Source: Selaginella moellendorffii (Eukaryota; Streptophyta; Lycopodiopsida; Selaginellales; Selaginellaceae). From it: a stretch of 64,000 nucleotides of DNA. Positions 11,641-24,229 of the stretch are shown one piece after another; the stretch's first letter is position 1; the number at the start of each line of letters is the position of its first letter. A model generated the notes under the pieces. The model was not told the origin of the DNA and did no database searches. It was given only the letters and a program-made list of their open reading frames with translations. The DNA is taken from contig NW_003314307.1 of NCBI RefSeq assembly GCF_000143415.4, positions 306,409-370,408 on the forward strand. Direction: 5' to 3'. The position numbers were made by a program, and so were the translations under genes.

Positions 11641-12119
11641 TGGGACTTAGTGGTTCAAGCTTCAAGCCCTGACCCCATGGTAATTTTGGCGAGCATAGAC
11701 ATGTATGGAAAGGGGTTTGGTAGGGACTAAAGAAGGGATATATGCCATTTGTTCATGATTGATCATATTATGATCTCAGCTTAGCATCATTATGATACCC
11801 AAAGACATAGGGAACACCCTTCCTCATGTCTTTGGGAAACAAGACTATGGCACAAGTTATCTTAGACTACCAATAAAACAAGGGTGAATGGATATGGCTT
11901 TAGCATAATAGGCTAATATGCTAATAGTACATTTAAGTGTTTGTAGTGGGATAAAAAATGTGAAACACTTGAATCTAGTGTAAAGGTAGAGTGGTATAAA
12001 AGCCATTCACAAAGCTAACAAGCCCCCAAGTTATGAATAGAATTTATAAAGGTTGTGAGTAAGACTCCTCCAAGTGATCAAAAGTGACTAAAGTAAAATA
12101 GAAAAATTAATCATTTAAA
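11610..12119 (+). mobile_element. Decayed LTR fragment of the 1-9.7 kb family
   Basis: Text such as GAGGAAGTCCTAG..GGGACTTAGTGG and the end GACTAAAGTAAAATAGAAA follows, with many substitutions, the last 500 bases of the solo LTR at about 9220-9719. Both ends are degraded and no target duplication is evident. It is an older member of the same family. Confidence 0.65.
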
Positions 12120-12129
12120 AAGGGTTTTC

Positions 12130-12390
12130 AACACTAGTAACTTCAAGCTAACATATGAGTTTCTCATACCAAGTTGAGTTTACTCAATAAGAAACACATA
12201 GAAAGTTTTTACCTTATGTTTATCTTGCATACATATATAATGACCAATTTCTCAAGTAGCTTGGGATAAAGGATCTAATAAAACTAACATTCTACTGTTG
12301 TGACAGTAAAAAAAAGAATATTCAAAAAGACTTGCTAATAAGTAACATTTGATACCCATAATTACATTTGCAACACTAACAAAAAAAAGA
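12130..12390. mobile_element. Decayed copy of the chromovirus-flanking repeat
   Basis: GAGTTTCTCA..CAAG..GAGT..CTCA..AAGAAACACATAG and CTTATGTTTATC match the sequence at about 48255-48500 beside the gypsy element, in the same order, with many AT-directed substitutions. It is an old relic of that family. Confidence 0.6.
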
Positions 12391-12474
12391 TAAAGTGAAA
12401 GGCAATTGTTTTTGTTGCCATAAGCCTAAACAAACCATCATAATAAAGATTGTCTTTTAAGGGGTTAATGAATG

Positions 12475-12620
12475 CTAAGATGAATATAATGGAATGTCCT
12501 TGTGCTTGGCATTGAGCGTATGGAAGACCGAGTGATGCTGGTTGTCATATCTTCCCGCCACGAGGTCCAGACCACCCACGAAACCTGTGATGGCCCTCAT
12601 ATGGCTTCCGGATGCCCCAT
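12475..12620 (-). pseudogene. Phospholipase D fragment
   Basis: The minus-strand frame reads MRAITGFVGGLDLVAGRYDN and then QHHSVFHTLNAKHKD. This is the plant C2-type phospholipase D block between the two HKD motifs (family form FVGGxDLCDGRYDTxxHxLFxTLD). No HKD motif or neighbouring exon is present, so it is an isolated exon scrap. Confidence 0.55.
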
Positions 12621-13569
12621 CATATATGTACTTTAAAATTTTTTTCTCAATTGAGTCTAATCCCATTGACTGTTTTAACAATGTCCACAGGACCACATCA
12701 TATCGCTTAAGCATCAGCCCTTACTACATCATAGTATGTCACCCATGTCAGCTGATTGTTCTGCATCTCCAAGCCATGGAAAAGAAAGAATATTATGCTT
12801 TCAGTAACTCATGACCTCTTGCTTACAAAGCAAGCACATTACCATTAAAGCTTTACACATGAAGATGAAAAAAGAGGACAATATTCATAATAAGCCTTCT
12901 CTATTTTTTGAAGGGGAGTATGTAAAGCTTGTCCTTACAAGTTTGCAAGTCAAAGATAAAATTGTTGACAAAAAAGCTGGAAAGAAATGGTAGATCTAGA
13001 CAATGCAAAAAGCTAAATCTAAACCAAAATCCTGAAAGGACAAAATCTTTCAAGTATCCTCACACAGAGTTTGACATTGGGGTGTCTCCTAATGTCAAGG
13101 TAAGCAAGCTCTTTCTTTGACAACCACAGCTCTTCATTGGAAACTTTGGTTGTTTTGCAGCTCTTTGGATGTGAAAGTGGGCATTGCTTGGTTCGACCAC
13201 TTGTTCAATGCCCACTATTACGTGATTTTATCACGACTGGTTCTAGGAGTTTCCGTGAACACTTAAGATCTAACCCAAAAAAGGACTCCAAGGCAGGCAA
13301 CATTTGCTGGTTGACTCTCCAAACGTTTGTTTAATCGTAAAAGTGTTGTTTCGTTGAGAGTTCCCATAAGTTCAAAGTACAATTGCAACCAAACAACAAA
13401 AAGGCGCGTAGAAATAGACAGTCGAATTTTCGACTGACTTTTCAATACAAGATAAGCGTTGATTCTCGACGCCGTTGGATGGATGCACCGGTGACCGTTG
13501 GATCGGCAGGAGGCGTGGGAAATAAATTCCACCATTCAAATGTTTTTAGGCGTGGAGGGTTTTAGTATC
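12621..13569. other. Intergenic and 5' region of the HIR gene
   Basis: AT-rich at first, becoming more GC-rich towards 13400. No confident coding sequence. The last 200 bases are presumably promoter and 5' leader of the HIR gene; no clear TATA box was assigned. Confidence 0.4.
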
Positions 13570-14784
13570 ATGGGCCAGATGTGTTGCTGCTTCCAGGTGC
13601 CCCAGTCGAGGGTAGCGATCAAGGAGCGATGGGGCAAATTCGACGAGGTCCTGGATCCCGGATGCCACTGCGTCCCTTGGATCTTTGGCAGCAACATCAC
13701 TGGATCTCTCAATCTCAGGATCCAGCAGCTGGATGTGCGCTGCGAGACCAAGACCAAGGTTAGGGTTCTTGGCTTCTGGGCTTCTCTGGGCTGAATTTTG
13801 GGGGGGTTTCTTGCCTGCCAGGACAATGTCTTTGTGACGGTCGTAGCATCGGTCCAGTATGCGGTGGTCCAGGCCGACGCCATGGATGCTTACTACAAGC
13901 TCTCTAATCCGCGGGAGCAAATCCAAGCTTATGTCTTTGATGGTTTGTATTTTATTTTTTGCGTTTGACTTTGCTCGTTTCAAATCGTTTCCTTGCAGTC
14001 GTCCGCGCTTGCGTGCCAAAGATGATTCTGGACGATGTTTTTGAGCAGAAGAATGAAGTTGCCAAATCTGTCGAGGACGAGCTCGAAAAGGTACTGAGCC
14101 TCTTCTTCTTCGCTTTGGTCTTGTTAGATGCGCTTCTTCGAAGTTGATCTCTCTTAGAGGTCCTTTCTTTTCTTGTTATATGATTTTCACTCCTTCCTTT
14201 CGATCGTGGCAGGCAATGGCCGCATACGGATATCGCATCGTCCAGACCTTGATTGTCGACGTTGAGCCGGACAAAACTGTTCGAAATGCCATGAACGAGA
14301 TCAACGCAGGTTCTATTCTTATCAACTATTCCTATGCATTTGTTTATGTTTTCTTCCGGACTTTGTCCGCGCGTTACTTTGGGGATCCCGTTAACACTGT
14401 TTGCTCTTTTGTTTTGTGGCAGCTGCGAGGCTGAGAGTGGCGGCCAACGAGAAGGCCGAGGCCGAGAAGATCCTCCAGGTGAAGCGGGCCGAGGCGGAGG
14501 CCGAGTCCAAGTATCTGTCCGGCGTGGGAGTGGCGAGGCAGCGCCAGGCGATTGTGGACGGCCTCCGCGAGAGCGTCTTGGCCTTCTCGCACAACGTTCC
14601 AGGGACGAGCGCCAAGGACGTTATGGACATGGTGCTCTTGACGCAGTACTTCGACACCATGAAGGAGATTGGTGCCACCTCCAAATCGTCCACCGTCTTC
14701 CTGCCGCATGGACCCGGTGCCGTGCGGGACGTTGCCGAGCAGATCCGCAACGGGATGCTGCAGGCCGAGGCCTTCACGCAGTGA
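13570..14784 (+). CDS. HIR: Hypersensitive-induced response (HIR) protein, SPFH/band-7 family
   Basis: Five exons (13570-13758, 13822-13942, 13999-14090, 14213-14309, 14423-14784) join to 861 bases, 286 residues, the usual size for plant HIR proteins. All introns are GT-AG. The start is the first ATG and gives [13 protein letters not shown]. The Gly-2 and Cys-rich N terminus typical of the family is a likely myristoylation/palmitoylation site for membrane anchoring. The SPFH (prohibitin-like) domain covers about residues 10-180, followed by an Ala/Glu-rich coiled coil ([19 protein letters not shown]) and a conserved tail ([20 protein letters not shown]). Known role: oligomeric plasma-membrane microdomain scaffold linked to hypersensitive cell death and NLR complexes. 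It appears intact. The downstream glucanase gene is in the same orientation. Confidence 0.95.
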
Positions 14785-15744
14785 CCAGTCACAGATTGCC
14801 ACAGATTGCCACAGGGTTGCCACCTTTTGTAAATAATACAAGCTCTCGATCAATACGTTTATACGATCTTGAAACGAAGCTGATCTTGCATGGTTGTTTA
14901 TACGACAAGGTTGAAGAGTGGTACTCTTGATGATCTTTCTCTTTCAAGCGTGAACACTTGGTGAATAAGTTCATGCTTTTCATGAGGTGAACACATTACA
15001 TGTTTAGCTCTTCTGAAAACTGATGCAAAGCAATGCTCAACTGCCTTGAATGATCATGACTAGGGGATGGAATGGACGATCCCATCACTTTGTGCAACAC
15101 TTATCATCCAAACTTTTGAGGTACCTAAAGCTGCTGTGTTTCTTACGCTTATGGTATAGTTGAAAGCTAAATGATGCTGAAAGCACTTCCCAGTAAATTG
15201 CCCCACCTTCAACATTGGCATTTTGCAAGTAATTTTTAAATCAGAAAGGAAAAAAAAAAGCAAAAAAGAAAAAGAAAAAGAATGTACCGTCGTTGAACTT
15301 GAAAAACATATTCCTCCTCATCTTCCACACAGATTCCCCTTGATTTTGACTCACCAAGATTCTGCCCTAAAACAGAGGTCCCCTAAACTTTAGGGCACAC
15401 GCGAAAGTTAAATAGCGGCAAACGCGTGAGAGGGGCCCGAGCAAACGTCACAGCGTGGGAAGGCATTCCGGGCAGTCAAGAAAGGCCCCTTCCTCTCCTC
15501 AAATCCCACCTCTCGAATCGATTTCCATTTGGATTTGGATTCTAGCGAGCGCAGCCCATCTTTTTGTCGAGCCCTGCAAGGAAAAAAATCAGAAAAAATA
15601 AGAGAGAAGAAAAATATCAGCTTCCATGGTCGGTGAAAACCACCGCCAGGAACTCCAAAGTGGAACAACCTCTCACGCCGATCATCCATCGATTCCACTG
15701 GAAATTCCCCCCTTCTTCTTCTTCTTCTTCTCTTCGCCGCGGCC
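14785..15744. other. Intergenic between HIR and the glucanase gene
   Basis: Contains the 3' untranslated region of HIR and the promoter and leader of the glucanase gene. There is an A-rich run at about 15249-15280 and CTT-repeat leader sequence at about 15712-15730. No gene seen. Confidence 0.6.
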
Positions 15745-17264
15745 ATGGTGGTTCCTCTGTGCGTCCTCCTCCACATTTGCATCGCCGTCAATCCACCAGG
15801 TAAAAAATTCGATCGATCGAGCGAGGGAGAACGCGATTGATTTCTTCTTCTTTCCCAGGCAGCAGCACTCCCGGGAGTGGGCTTGATCAAATCGGTGTGA
15901 ACTATGGCCGAGTCTCGGACAACATCCCCTCCCCAAACCAGACGGTGGAGCTGCTCAAATCCATGAACGTCCGCCTCGTCAAGCTCTTCGATGCCAATCC
16001 CCAAGTCCTCACTGCCCTCTCCAACAGCTCCATTCGCGTCACGATCATGGTGCCAAACGAGATCATCGGCGCCGTGGCCTCCTCTCAATCCAGTGCCGAC
16101 GACTGGATTGCCCAGAGCGTCCTGCCCTACTACCCCAGCACCCAGATCATCGTCATCGTCGTCGGCAACGAGATCTTCTCCTATCCAGCCCTCGCCCAGA
16201 CGTGGCAGCAGCTCATGCCCGCGATCGAGAACCTCCACCGCTCGCTCCAGAGCCACAACCTCGACGATCGCATCAAGATCACTACCTCGGTCGCGGGGGA
16301 CGTGCTGGCGGCGTCCTACCCCCCATCCGTGGGGAGATTTCGCCCGGACATCCGCGACACCGTGCTCAAGCCCTTGTTAGGGTTCTTGCGGACAACGCGG
16401 GCGCCATTCTACATCAATCTCTACCCCTATTTCGCGTGGGCGGGCAATCCGGTCAACATCTCCCTGGGCTACGCGCTCTTCGATCCCGCCGCCACGGTCG
16501 TTCGCGATGGCAAGCTCAGGTACACGAATCTGCTCGACGCCATGACGGACGCGACCTTCTCGGCGATGGAGGATCTAGGGTTTGACGATGTGGAGCTCGG
16601 GATCAGCGAGACGGGGTGGCCGAATGCCGGCGATGAGAACGAGAGGGGCGCTACGCGATCGAACGCCGCGACCTACAATCGCCGGCTAGTGAGGAAGGTG
16701 GTCGAGGGGAGAGGGACACCAAAGAGGCCTAACAGCGCCATAGAGACTTTCATCTTCGCACTCTACAACGAGAATCTCAAGCCCGGGCCTGGCATCGAGC
16801 GGCATTGGGGGCTGCTCTACCCGGATGGGCGGCCGGTTTACAGCATCGATCTCACGGGCAGGCTCTCGGATTCGCAGTACGAGGCGGTGCCAGAGCCCAT
16901 GTCGGTTGCGGTCGTGAATTCTTCCTCGTCTTCTTCTTCGTGGTGCGTCGCCAGGCCGGATGCTGATACGAGCTCTCTCCAGAGAGAGTTGGACAGGATT
17001 TGCAGCCAGAATCCCAGTGACTGCGCTGCGATCCAGGACGGGCAGTCGTGCTTCTATCCCAACACGATCATCGCGCACGCCTCCTACGCTTTTAATCGTC
17101 GCTGGATCCGAGAGAATCAGTGCTCTTTCTCGAGCACGGCGGCTCTAACGAAGATCAATCCAAGTAAGCTTTTGGAGTTTCTTTGCTCGTTTTTGGAGTT
17201 TCGAGCTTACGATTTGGATTGACTGACAGGCTATGGATCTTGCATCTTCCCCTCGTCGAATTGA
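15745..17264 (+). CDS. Glucan endo-1,3-beta-glucosidase, GH17 with C-terminal X8 (CBM43) domain
   Basis: Three exons (15745-15799, 15859-17163, 17230-17264) give 464 residues. A short hydrophobic N terminus (MVVPLCVLLHICIAV) is a signal peptide. The GH17 barrel starts at IGVNYGRVSDNIPSP. The acid/base Glu is in VVGNEIF and the nucleophile Glu in GISETGWPNAGDEN. After a Ser-rich linker the X8 domain begins at WCVARP, has the Cys pattern (DRICSQNPSDCAAIQ, GQSCFYPN) and ends in the last exon with YGSCIFPSSN. The 35-base last exon is needed to complete the final Cys of X8. No GPI-anchor signal follows, so it is probably a secreted cell-wall callose hydrolase. GC-rich codons, apparently intact. 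Confidence 0.95.
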
Positions 17265-17863
17265 TATTGATTTGACAACACGTATAGCTACAATACGCTA
17301 CGAATTCGCCTGTACACACCGACAAAAAGCATCGATCGATCGCCATCGTTTTCGTCGTGCTGCTGCGTTTTTTCCAAGCCACGCAGCTCCGCCGCCGCCA
17401 TTTGGAGAGGAAAAAAAAAGGAAAAGGATCTCCTTTTGGTGATTTCGCGTGCGTGCGTGTGTGTGTGTGAGTGTTGCGTTGTGGGTGCGTAGGAAAGAAA
17501 AATCGCAAATGGAGGTTCTATGCGTACAATTAAAGAACTTCCGGTCTTTCCAAAAGTCTTGGATCACATCAAATGGAAGAAACTTCTAAATTCTTTTTCT
17601 TCATTGGATGTTCACTAATATACAGTGGAGAATGCTCCCTGGTATATTGTCTCTTTCTCGTTAAACGAACCTCTGTGAGATCTAAAAGGTGTTCTATCGA
17701 GTCCCAGTGATTCTATGCTGAATCGCACGAGCTGATGCTGCTGCTGCTGCTTTGATTGAGATGATCACACACTGCTGCTGGCTGTGTGGAAAAAACTTGG
17801 TGAGGACGAAAAGGAAGAAAAAAAATTTCTTCCCTGCTTCGAGCTATCAAGCGAGCGAGCGCG
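17265..17863. other. Convergent intergenic region
   Basis: Shared 3' flanks of the glucanase gene (plus) and the Lys-rich gene (minus). Contains a GTGCGTGCGTGTGTGTG microsatellite at about 17449-17472. No gene seen. Confidence 0.6.
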
Positions 17864-18897
17864 TCACGCATTGCCGCCGCCGCCGTCGAAAAACGTTGAC
17901 AAGCGCATTGGTTTCTTGTTGTCGTCGCTGTAAGATGACTCCGAGCCCGAGCTCTCGGACATAGCTTTCCTCCTCTTTTTCCTCTCCTTCTTGACTTTCC
18001 GCTTGTCCTTCTTTGCCTCTGAAGTGTCGTCGCTGCTGCTCGCCGAGGAGCTCGCTCCATCCTCCTCGGCAGCGTCTAGATCGCTCTTCCGTCGCTTCTT
18101 TTCTGATTTCTGAGCATTTCCAGCAGTAAGAAACTGAAGCAAAGCGAGGAGAGAAATGAATGAAAGTATTACCTTTCGCTTGGGCTTCTTCTTGTCCTTG
18201 TCCTTGTCCTTGTCTTTGTCTTTGTCTTTCTTCCCTATGCAACAAGGAACGAGATGGGAGAAAAGAATGAGAGGAAAACTTAAGAGTTGGAGCGAAAGCT
18301 TATACTGACCTTTCTTAAATCTGGTGTCTCGCTTATCAACATGGTTCCGTCCCCGTGAGAGCTTGGCAGCGCGCTCGGCGTCAAGTTGAGCTCTGTACTC
18401 TCTCATCATTCTGGCTTCACCGTCTTCAAGCTCGTTTTGCTTCCTTGCTTCTTCCTAGGATCAAGTTATTTGCGTATCTCAGGACAAAGCTCGCCGGCAT
18501 ATAAAGGTGGAGGAAAGAACTTTTTTTTTCTTTTTGCAAAGTCTAGAGGAGAGTGAACCTTTTGTTTCCGCTTGAATTCCTCCCAAGTGATGGTGTGAGA
18601 AGTTTGCAAACTTGCCAAACGCGCAGCATGCCACTCTGGTGAATGAAATGATCCATCCATCTGTGACGAGATTTGTTAGCACCCATTCTTCCACGAAAAA
18701 CTTGAAAAACTAAAATCCCGAAAGAAACTAGCGACCAAGAACATGAAACAAACGAAGAATCTAATAAGAGAATGCGAGAAAAAAATGGTGTATGGAAGAA
18801 CACCTACCAGTCCGTCGTCGAGATCATCCGCTACACTGCCGGTGTGGGAAGACATCTTTGCCCGTTGCATTGCCTTGTAAGCCTGATTCTTCCCCAT
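17864..18897 (-). CDS. Conserved plant nuclear Lys/Ser-rich protein (function unknown)
   Basis: Five exons on the minus strand (18897-18808, 18660-18559, 18454-18310, 18234-18173, 18109-17864) join in frame to 214 residues. The N terminus MGKNQAYKAMQRAK, the block GSFHSPEWHAARLASL with TITWEEFKRKQK, and MMREYRAQLDAERAAKL are recognisable from an uncharacterised land-plant family described as nucleic-acid-binding-like. The C-terminal half is a KD repeat (from GACAAG codons) followed by acidic/Ser and Lys-rich tracts, ending LSTFFDGGGGNA. It is probably nuclear and disordered (inference). It is divergent from NAT10, with 425 bases between the two start codons. Confidence 0.75.
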
Positions 18898-19322
18898 CGT
18901 TTGGATTGGATCTCGGCTATCTATCTCTATCCCAATCTCGCGTAATCCTGACCAAAAACCCTATGCGCAACGAGCAATCCGGCATCCATCGCAGCACTGC
19001 TCCTCCTTCCGACGCCATTTGCTGAGCGAATCCACATACCTCTGCTGCGAATCCTCCTCCTCCATGGCCATTGCGCGGCGGATTGTACCGGTTGCTGCCT
19101 AGATTTGGCGGCGCCGCGCACGCTCGCTGCGTGGAGCGCCAAGCAACCGACTCGAAGGCCGCGATGGCGATGGAATGCGCTGGAAATTCCCCCGATGGAA
19201 TGGAGAATGCACGAAACCAAATGGATGGATTCCGTCCCAGAAAAACAAAATAAGAAATGGATGGATTGGATATTAGGGCTCCTCCGGCTTTCTAGGGTTT
19301 AGGGGTTTGCGAGAGGGCGAGA
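18898..19322. promoter_or_regulatory. Bidirectional promoter region
   Basis: 425 bases between the divergent starts of the Lys-rich nuclear protein gene and NAT10. It must hold both promoters. No TATA box was assigned; the NAT10-proximal end contains TAGGGCTCC and TAGGGTTTAGGGG, telobox-like text often found upstream of ribosome-biogenesis genes in plants. Confidence 0.5.
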
Positions 19323-22300
19323 ATGAGGAAGAAAGTGGACAGCCGGATCAGGACGCTGATCGAGAATGGCGTCAAGTCGCGGCATCGATCGCTGTTTGTC
19401 GTCGTTGGGGACAAGAACAGGGATCAGGTCTGCAAGATTTCGGTAGCGATTGCGAGATTTTCTGAGGTTTCTCTTGGATCAGGTTGTGAACTTACACTAC
19501 ATGCTCTCCAAGGCTGTTGTCAAATCTCGGCCGTCGGTGCTATGGTGTTACAAGAAGGATTTGTTCCTCAGCAGGTACTGCATTCCTCCGAGATTTTGTT
19601 CCCTACCAATTTCTTTTCTAGCCACAAGAAGAAGCGAATGAAGCAGATAAAAAAGATGATGAAGAGGGGATTGCTGGACGCGGAGAAAGACGATCCTTTC
19701 TCGCTCTTTGTGGCAAGCACCAGCATTCGGTACTGCTACTACGCCGAAACTGAGAAGATCTTGGGAAACACGTTTGGGATGTGTGTCCTTCAGGTTAGCG
19801 CGCGCTACGCTTTTCCTTACTCACAGTTCTTACGAGGATGTTTTTCCAGGACTTTGAAGCATTGACTCCCAACTTACTCGCACGAACTATAGAGACTGTG
19901 GAGGGTGGGGGAATTATACTGCTGCTGCTAAGCTCTTTGTCATCTTTGACTAGCCTGTACACTATGATGATGGTAAAATCTTTTATTTCTTATCCAATTG
20001 TGGCATCCATGCTTTTCGATTGTATTTCAGGACGTTCATTCTCGTTTCCGGACCGAGTCGCATGAAGATGTGGTCGCCCGCTTCAATGAGCGCTTTATTT
20101 TGTCCCTTGCGTCTTGCAAAGCTTGCATTTTTATGGATGACGAGCTTAACATCTTACAAGTATCTTCCCATGTCCGCTCAATAAGTTCTCTGCCTGTTTT
20201 GGAGGTACATTGCTAGCTGTCACAATGATCAGCCTCTCAGCGTGTGTCTCTACAGGGCGAAGAAGGTCTTACCGAGTCAGAAAAGGATTTGAAGGAGCTC
20301 AAAGACTCGCTGGTCGACACACAACCTGCAGGGCCGTTAGTGAGCAAATGCAAAACGTTAGACCAGGTGAGCACATTGTTCTTATTTCGATCTCGCTAGC
20401 CTAACGAACTGTTCCAGGGAAAAGCCGTCGTAACTTTCCTAGATGCTATTTCTGAGAAAACTCTCAGAAGTACCGTAGCCTTAACCGCTTCTCGTGGAAG
20501 AGGAAAATCTGCAGCTCTTGGTTTAGCTATTGCTGGTGCAGTAGCTTTTGGGTAAGCGTGTTATGGTTTGTCGTACGTTTCTGTTTTGACTTCGTGTCAT
20601 TTTATCTTGAAGGTATTCAAACATTTTTGTCACAGCTCCAAGCCCAGAGAACTTGAAGACCTTGTTTGAGTTTGTATGCAAAGGCTTTGATGCACTTGAG
20701 TACAAGGTTTGCTGGTTGGCATTGTTCTTGTGTTTGTCTTCAACACTGGGATTTTTTCCCTCTCTCTCAGGAACACATAGATTATGATCTCGTGCAAAGT
20801 ACCAATCCAGCATTCAACAAAGCTGTGGTCCGTGTAAACATCTTTCGTCAACATCGACAAACCATACAAGTACATCCTTACTCGTTATTTCTCTTGCTAA
20901 CCAAGCTATCCCTTTTGCAGTACATCCAACCTCAAGATCATGCAAAGCTTGCACAGGCTGAGTTACTTATTATCGACGAGGCCGCAGCGATACCGCTTCC
21001 CATGGTAAAAGCACTGCTAGGGCCATACTTAGTGTTCATGTGCTCTACAGTTAACGGGTACGTTGTAAATGTCCTGTTAGATGACTTATCCTGATTATAT
21101 CTGATGCAGATATGAAGGGACTGGCCGTTCCTTGTCACTAAAATTAATCCAGCAGCTCCGTAGTCAAGGAAAGAGTGAATCTGCTCCTTCAGGTGAACTA
21201 GTACTTTCTTCTCTGCGAAAGCATACAGTTTTTTACGTGAACCTTTACAGGTAGAGTTTTCCGCGAGGTTGAGCTGGCCGAGCCCATCAGGTATGGAGCT
21301 GGCGATCCTATTGAAGGGTGGCTGCACGAGCTTCTTTGTCTGAATGCTGCCGATCATATTCCAAGTATCGAAGGAAGGTAGGATCAAAACTGCTAGAAAC
21401 AGTAAGTGCCATAATTGAATTTTTCTTATACAGGTTGCCGCCTCCTAGTGAATGCCGGCTTTTCTATGTCAACCGGGATACTTTGTTTTCCTATCATAAA
21501 GCGAGCGAGCTCTTTTTGCAAGTAAGCTATCATGTTCTAAAGAAGTAGTCTAATCTTTTTGTAACAGAGAATGATGGCCCTATACGTGGCTTCGCACTAC
21601 AAAAACACACCAAATGACTTGCAGCTCTTGTCTGATGCGCCTGCACATCATCTGTTCGTTCTTCTTGGTAACGCTTCCGTGATTTGTACAAAGCTCACAC
21701 TTGTTGCAGGGCCTGTTGATGAGACACAAAACACATTTCCTGATATTTTGTGCGTTATTCAGGTAAGCACTGTTGTATATTGTAATTTTTTTCTAACCAT
21801 CACTGCGACTCAAGGTTTGCTTAGAAGGAAAAATATCGAGAAAATCCGCTTTGAAAAGCCTAAGCGATGGCTCGTCTCCTTCGGGAGATCAAATACCCTG
21901 GAAAGTTTCTCAACAGTTTCAAGACTCGGAGTTCCCGAGCCTGTCTGGTGCTAGGATTGTCCGAATTGCAGTCCATCCAAACTTGATAAAGGTAACTCTA
22001 TTTTCTCATTTTGGCGCTTAAAAATTGGATGGTACTTAGGCCGGCTATGGTTCTGCGGCTGTCAACCTTCTAGTCCGGTAAAGATTAATTGAAGAAAATT
22101 AATGTCGATTTGTCTGATATGGATTGCAGGTATTACGAGGGCCAGTTTACCGATTTGGAAGAAGAGGACGATGAAGATGATGTGGTTCATAAACACCCTG
22201 TGAAAGTTGCTGAAGCTGCTGCTGAGGTTTGAGTTTCATAGTTTTGGAATATCGACGGACAGTTTTCTCTTCAGATCTCGCTTTTGGAGGAACAAATCAA

Positions 22301-23697
22301 ACCAAGAGCAAATCTTCCGCCGTTGTTAGTTGGTCTACATGAAAGAAACGCGGAAAAAGTCCATTATGTGGGTGTATCATATGGCCTCACACAACAACTG
22401 CACAATTTCTGGAAAAAGCTCAAATTTGTGCCTGTTTATGTCTCGCAAATTCCGGTGAGCTTTTGAAGCACTGTCTGTCTGCCAACTGAACCTTTATACT
22501 GCAGAGTGCCATAACCGGAGAACATAGCTGTGTGGTCTTAAGGCCAACAGAAATTGGCGAAGTGGATACCGCAACGGCAGAGCAAGGAAGCTGGGTTAGA
22601 CCTTTCAATGAAGGTAGTATTTTACTGTACAGACCTTTCACGATACTAGCATGTTTTGCAGATTTCTCCCGGAGGTTTATATCGCTGTTGGGCTCAACCT
22701 TTCGATCGTTCAGTCCTGGACTCGCTCTAAGGTACGTTTCCAGCAAATAACTGCGTGTTATCTGACTTCTCACCTTACTAGCGTCTTGAAACCTCAAATT
22801 GATTTCGATGAAGAATCTCAGGAGACAATATCGACCGAAGGCATCTTGGGAGGCAAAAATGCACTCCTAACACCCTATGACATGAAACGATTAGAGTCAT
22901 ATGCAAATAATCTCGCTGACTACCATCTGGTACGTGTGTTTGTTATCTCTTCCTGTTGTGGTGTTGTTAAGTTTCCCTGCAGATAATCGATTTAGTTCCA
23001 ACGATTTCTCGACTGTATTTTATGAGAACCATACCCGTAACTTTATCTGCTTGTCAAGCTGCCATATTGCTATGCATTGGTCTCCAGCAACACGATATAA
23101 GTTTTGTGGAGGTTTGTTCTTCCTTTCTTTTGAACCCGAGGCTGTCTCTAAGCCATGGAGAATTTTGTTTGCCAGAGTGCATTGGATCTTCCTCGCAATC
23201 AGGTCTTGGCTTTGTTTAATAAGAGTGTGCGAAAGTTGCACGGCCAGCTACACAAAGCCGCTGCAAAAGAGATCGAGGAGACACTACCTCGGTTAAGAGA
23301 GGTAGTCGTGAGGTATTACCAAAAGTTTCTTTACTAACGTTGTTATTTACAAAGGTGGTGATGAATCCCCACGCAGTGTCGGTGGACGAAGATCTAGAGG
23401 AAGCAGCAGCCAAAGTCAAGGTTTGGTTCTCTCTAGTAATCCTGTCTTCTGTTTTTGACGAGTGGAGTGTTACAGGCTGACCAAAAGGAGAAAGTGAGCT
23501 CGATGCTGAATCCTGAATCTCTCCAACACTTTGCAATCGGTGGGAACGATGTTGATTTCGAGGCAGCGCTGGGTGGAAAAGTTCCAAAGAGTGGCCTTGT
23601 GAGCGTCAAGAGCAGCGAGAACAAGGGCGAAGCGAAGAAAAGGCCGCCTCAAAACAAGCAGCTAAAGAACAAGTCGTCCAAGAAGTCGAGGCAGTGA
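19323..23697 (+). CDS. NAT10: RNA cytidine acetyltransferase, NAT10/KRE33 family
   Basis: A gene of more than 20 short exons, many separated by introns of about 45-60 bases. It starts MRKKVDSRIRTLIENGVKSR and ends KNKSSKKSRQ at 23697. Domains in order: TmcA-like N terminus; RecA-like helicase with Walker A in ASRGRGKSAALG (about 20490) and a DEAA box in LLIIDEAAAIPLP (about 20965-21000); GNAT acetyltransferase with the acetyl-CoA loop RIAVHPNLIKAGYGSAAVNL (about 21950-22080); tRNA-binding C terminus and a Lys-rich nucleolar tail. Known role: ATP-dependent N4-acetylation of cytidine in 18S rRNA and in tRNA, and small-subunit biogenesis in the nucleolus. I found no stop or frameshift when joining exons, so it is probably functional. 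Confidence 0.93.
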
Positions 23698-24229
23698 TTG
23701 CAAGTTGAACACAAATCAAGGGAAAGTTCATGACGGAAATCCTGTTGGGAGCAAAAGTCAGCAGCACGAGGATACACAAAGAAGGAAACGGGCTAACAGT
23801 ACCGCTGCCTAGACACACGACGAGCTCATCACTTCAGATAGACATCTGAAAGCTAAGCGTATATTTGGTACTTCGCTTGTGACTTTCCCAGGTTTCCAGT
23901 ACCCGTGTCGCCAGCCAGATTGACTGTGAGCAGGCATTATTAGCGCAAGCCGTCATGCAACCGGTACGTTCCCTGAGAAGAGACTCCAGCAAATTCTCAT
24001 ATCTCATAGAACTTTTTGAAGGCGTTGCGAGAGGTGCTCTTCAAATACGGATATGCCAGTCAAGTTTGAGGACAGAAGGAGCTGTCCTCGGAATCTGCAG
24101 ATAGTAATATGCTGATCTTCTTGCAACCTGTCAGATCAAGCCTCCTTAGCAAAGGAAGCTTTGCAACACCATCGTATCACATCCAAATTTTCCAATTCAC
24201 ATAATTTCAGATCTCTCAACGTTGTCTAT
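23698..24229. other. Intergenic, nothing recognised
   Basis: 3' flank of NAT10 followed by sequence without motifs, ending at the decayed NBS-LRR locus. Confidence 0.5.

Noticed and set aside
14334-14930. 198-codon frame over the HIR last exon
   Set aside because: Shadow frame; the HIR frame has clear SPFH-family sequence and correct splice phases.
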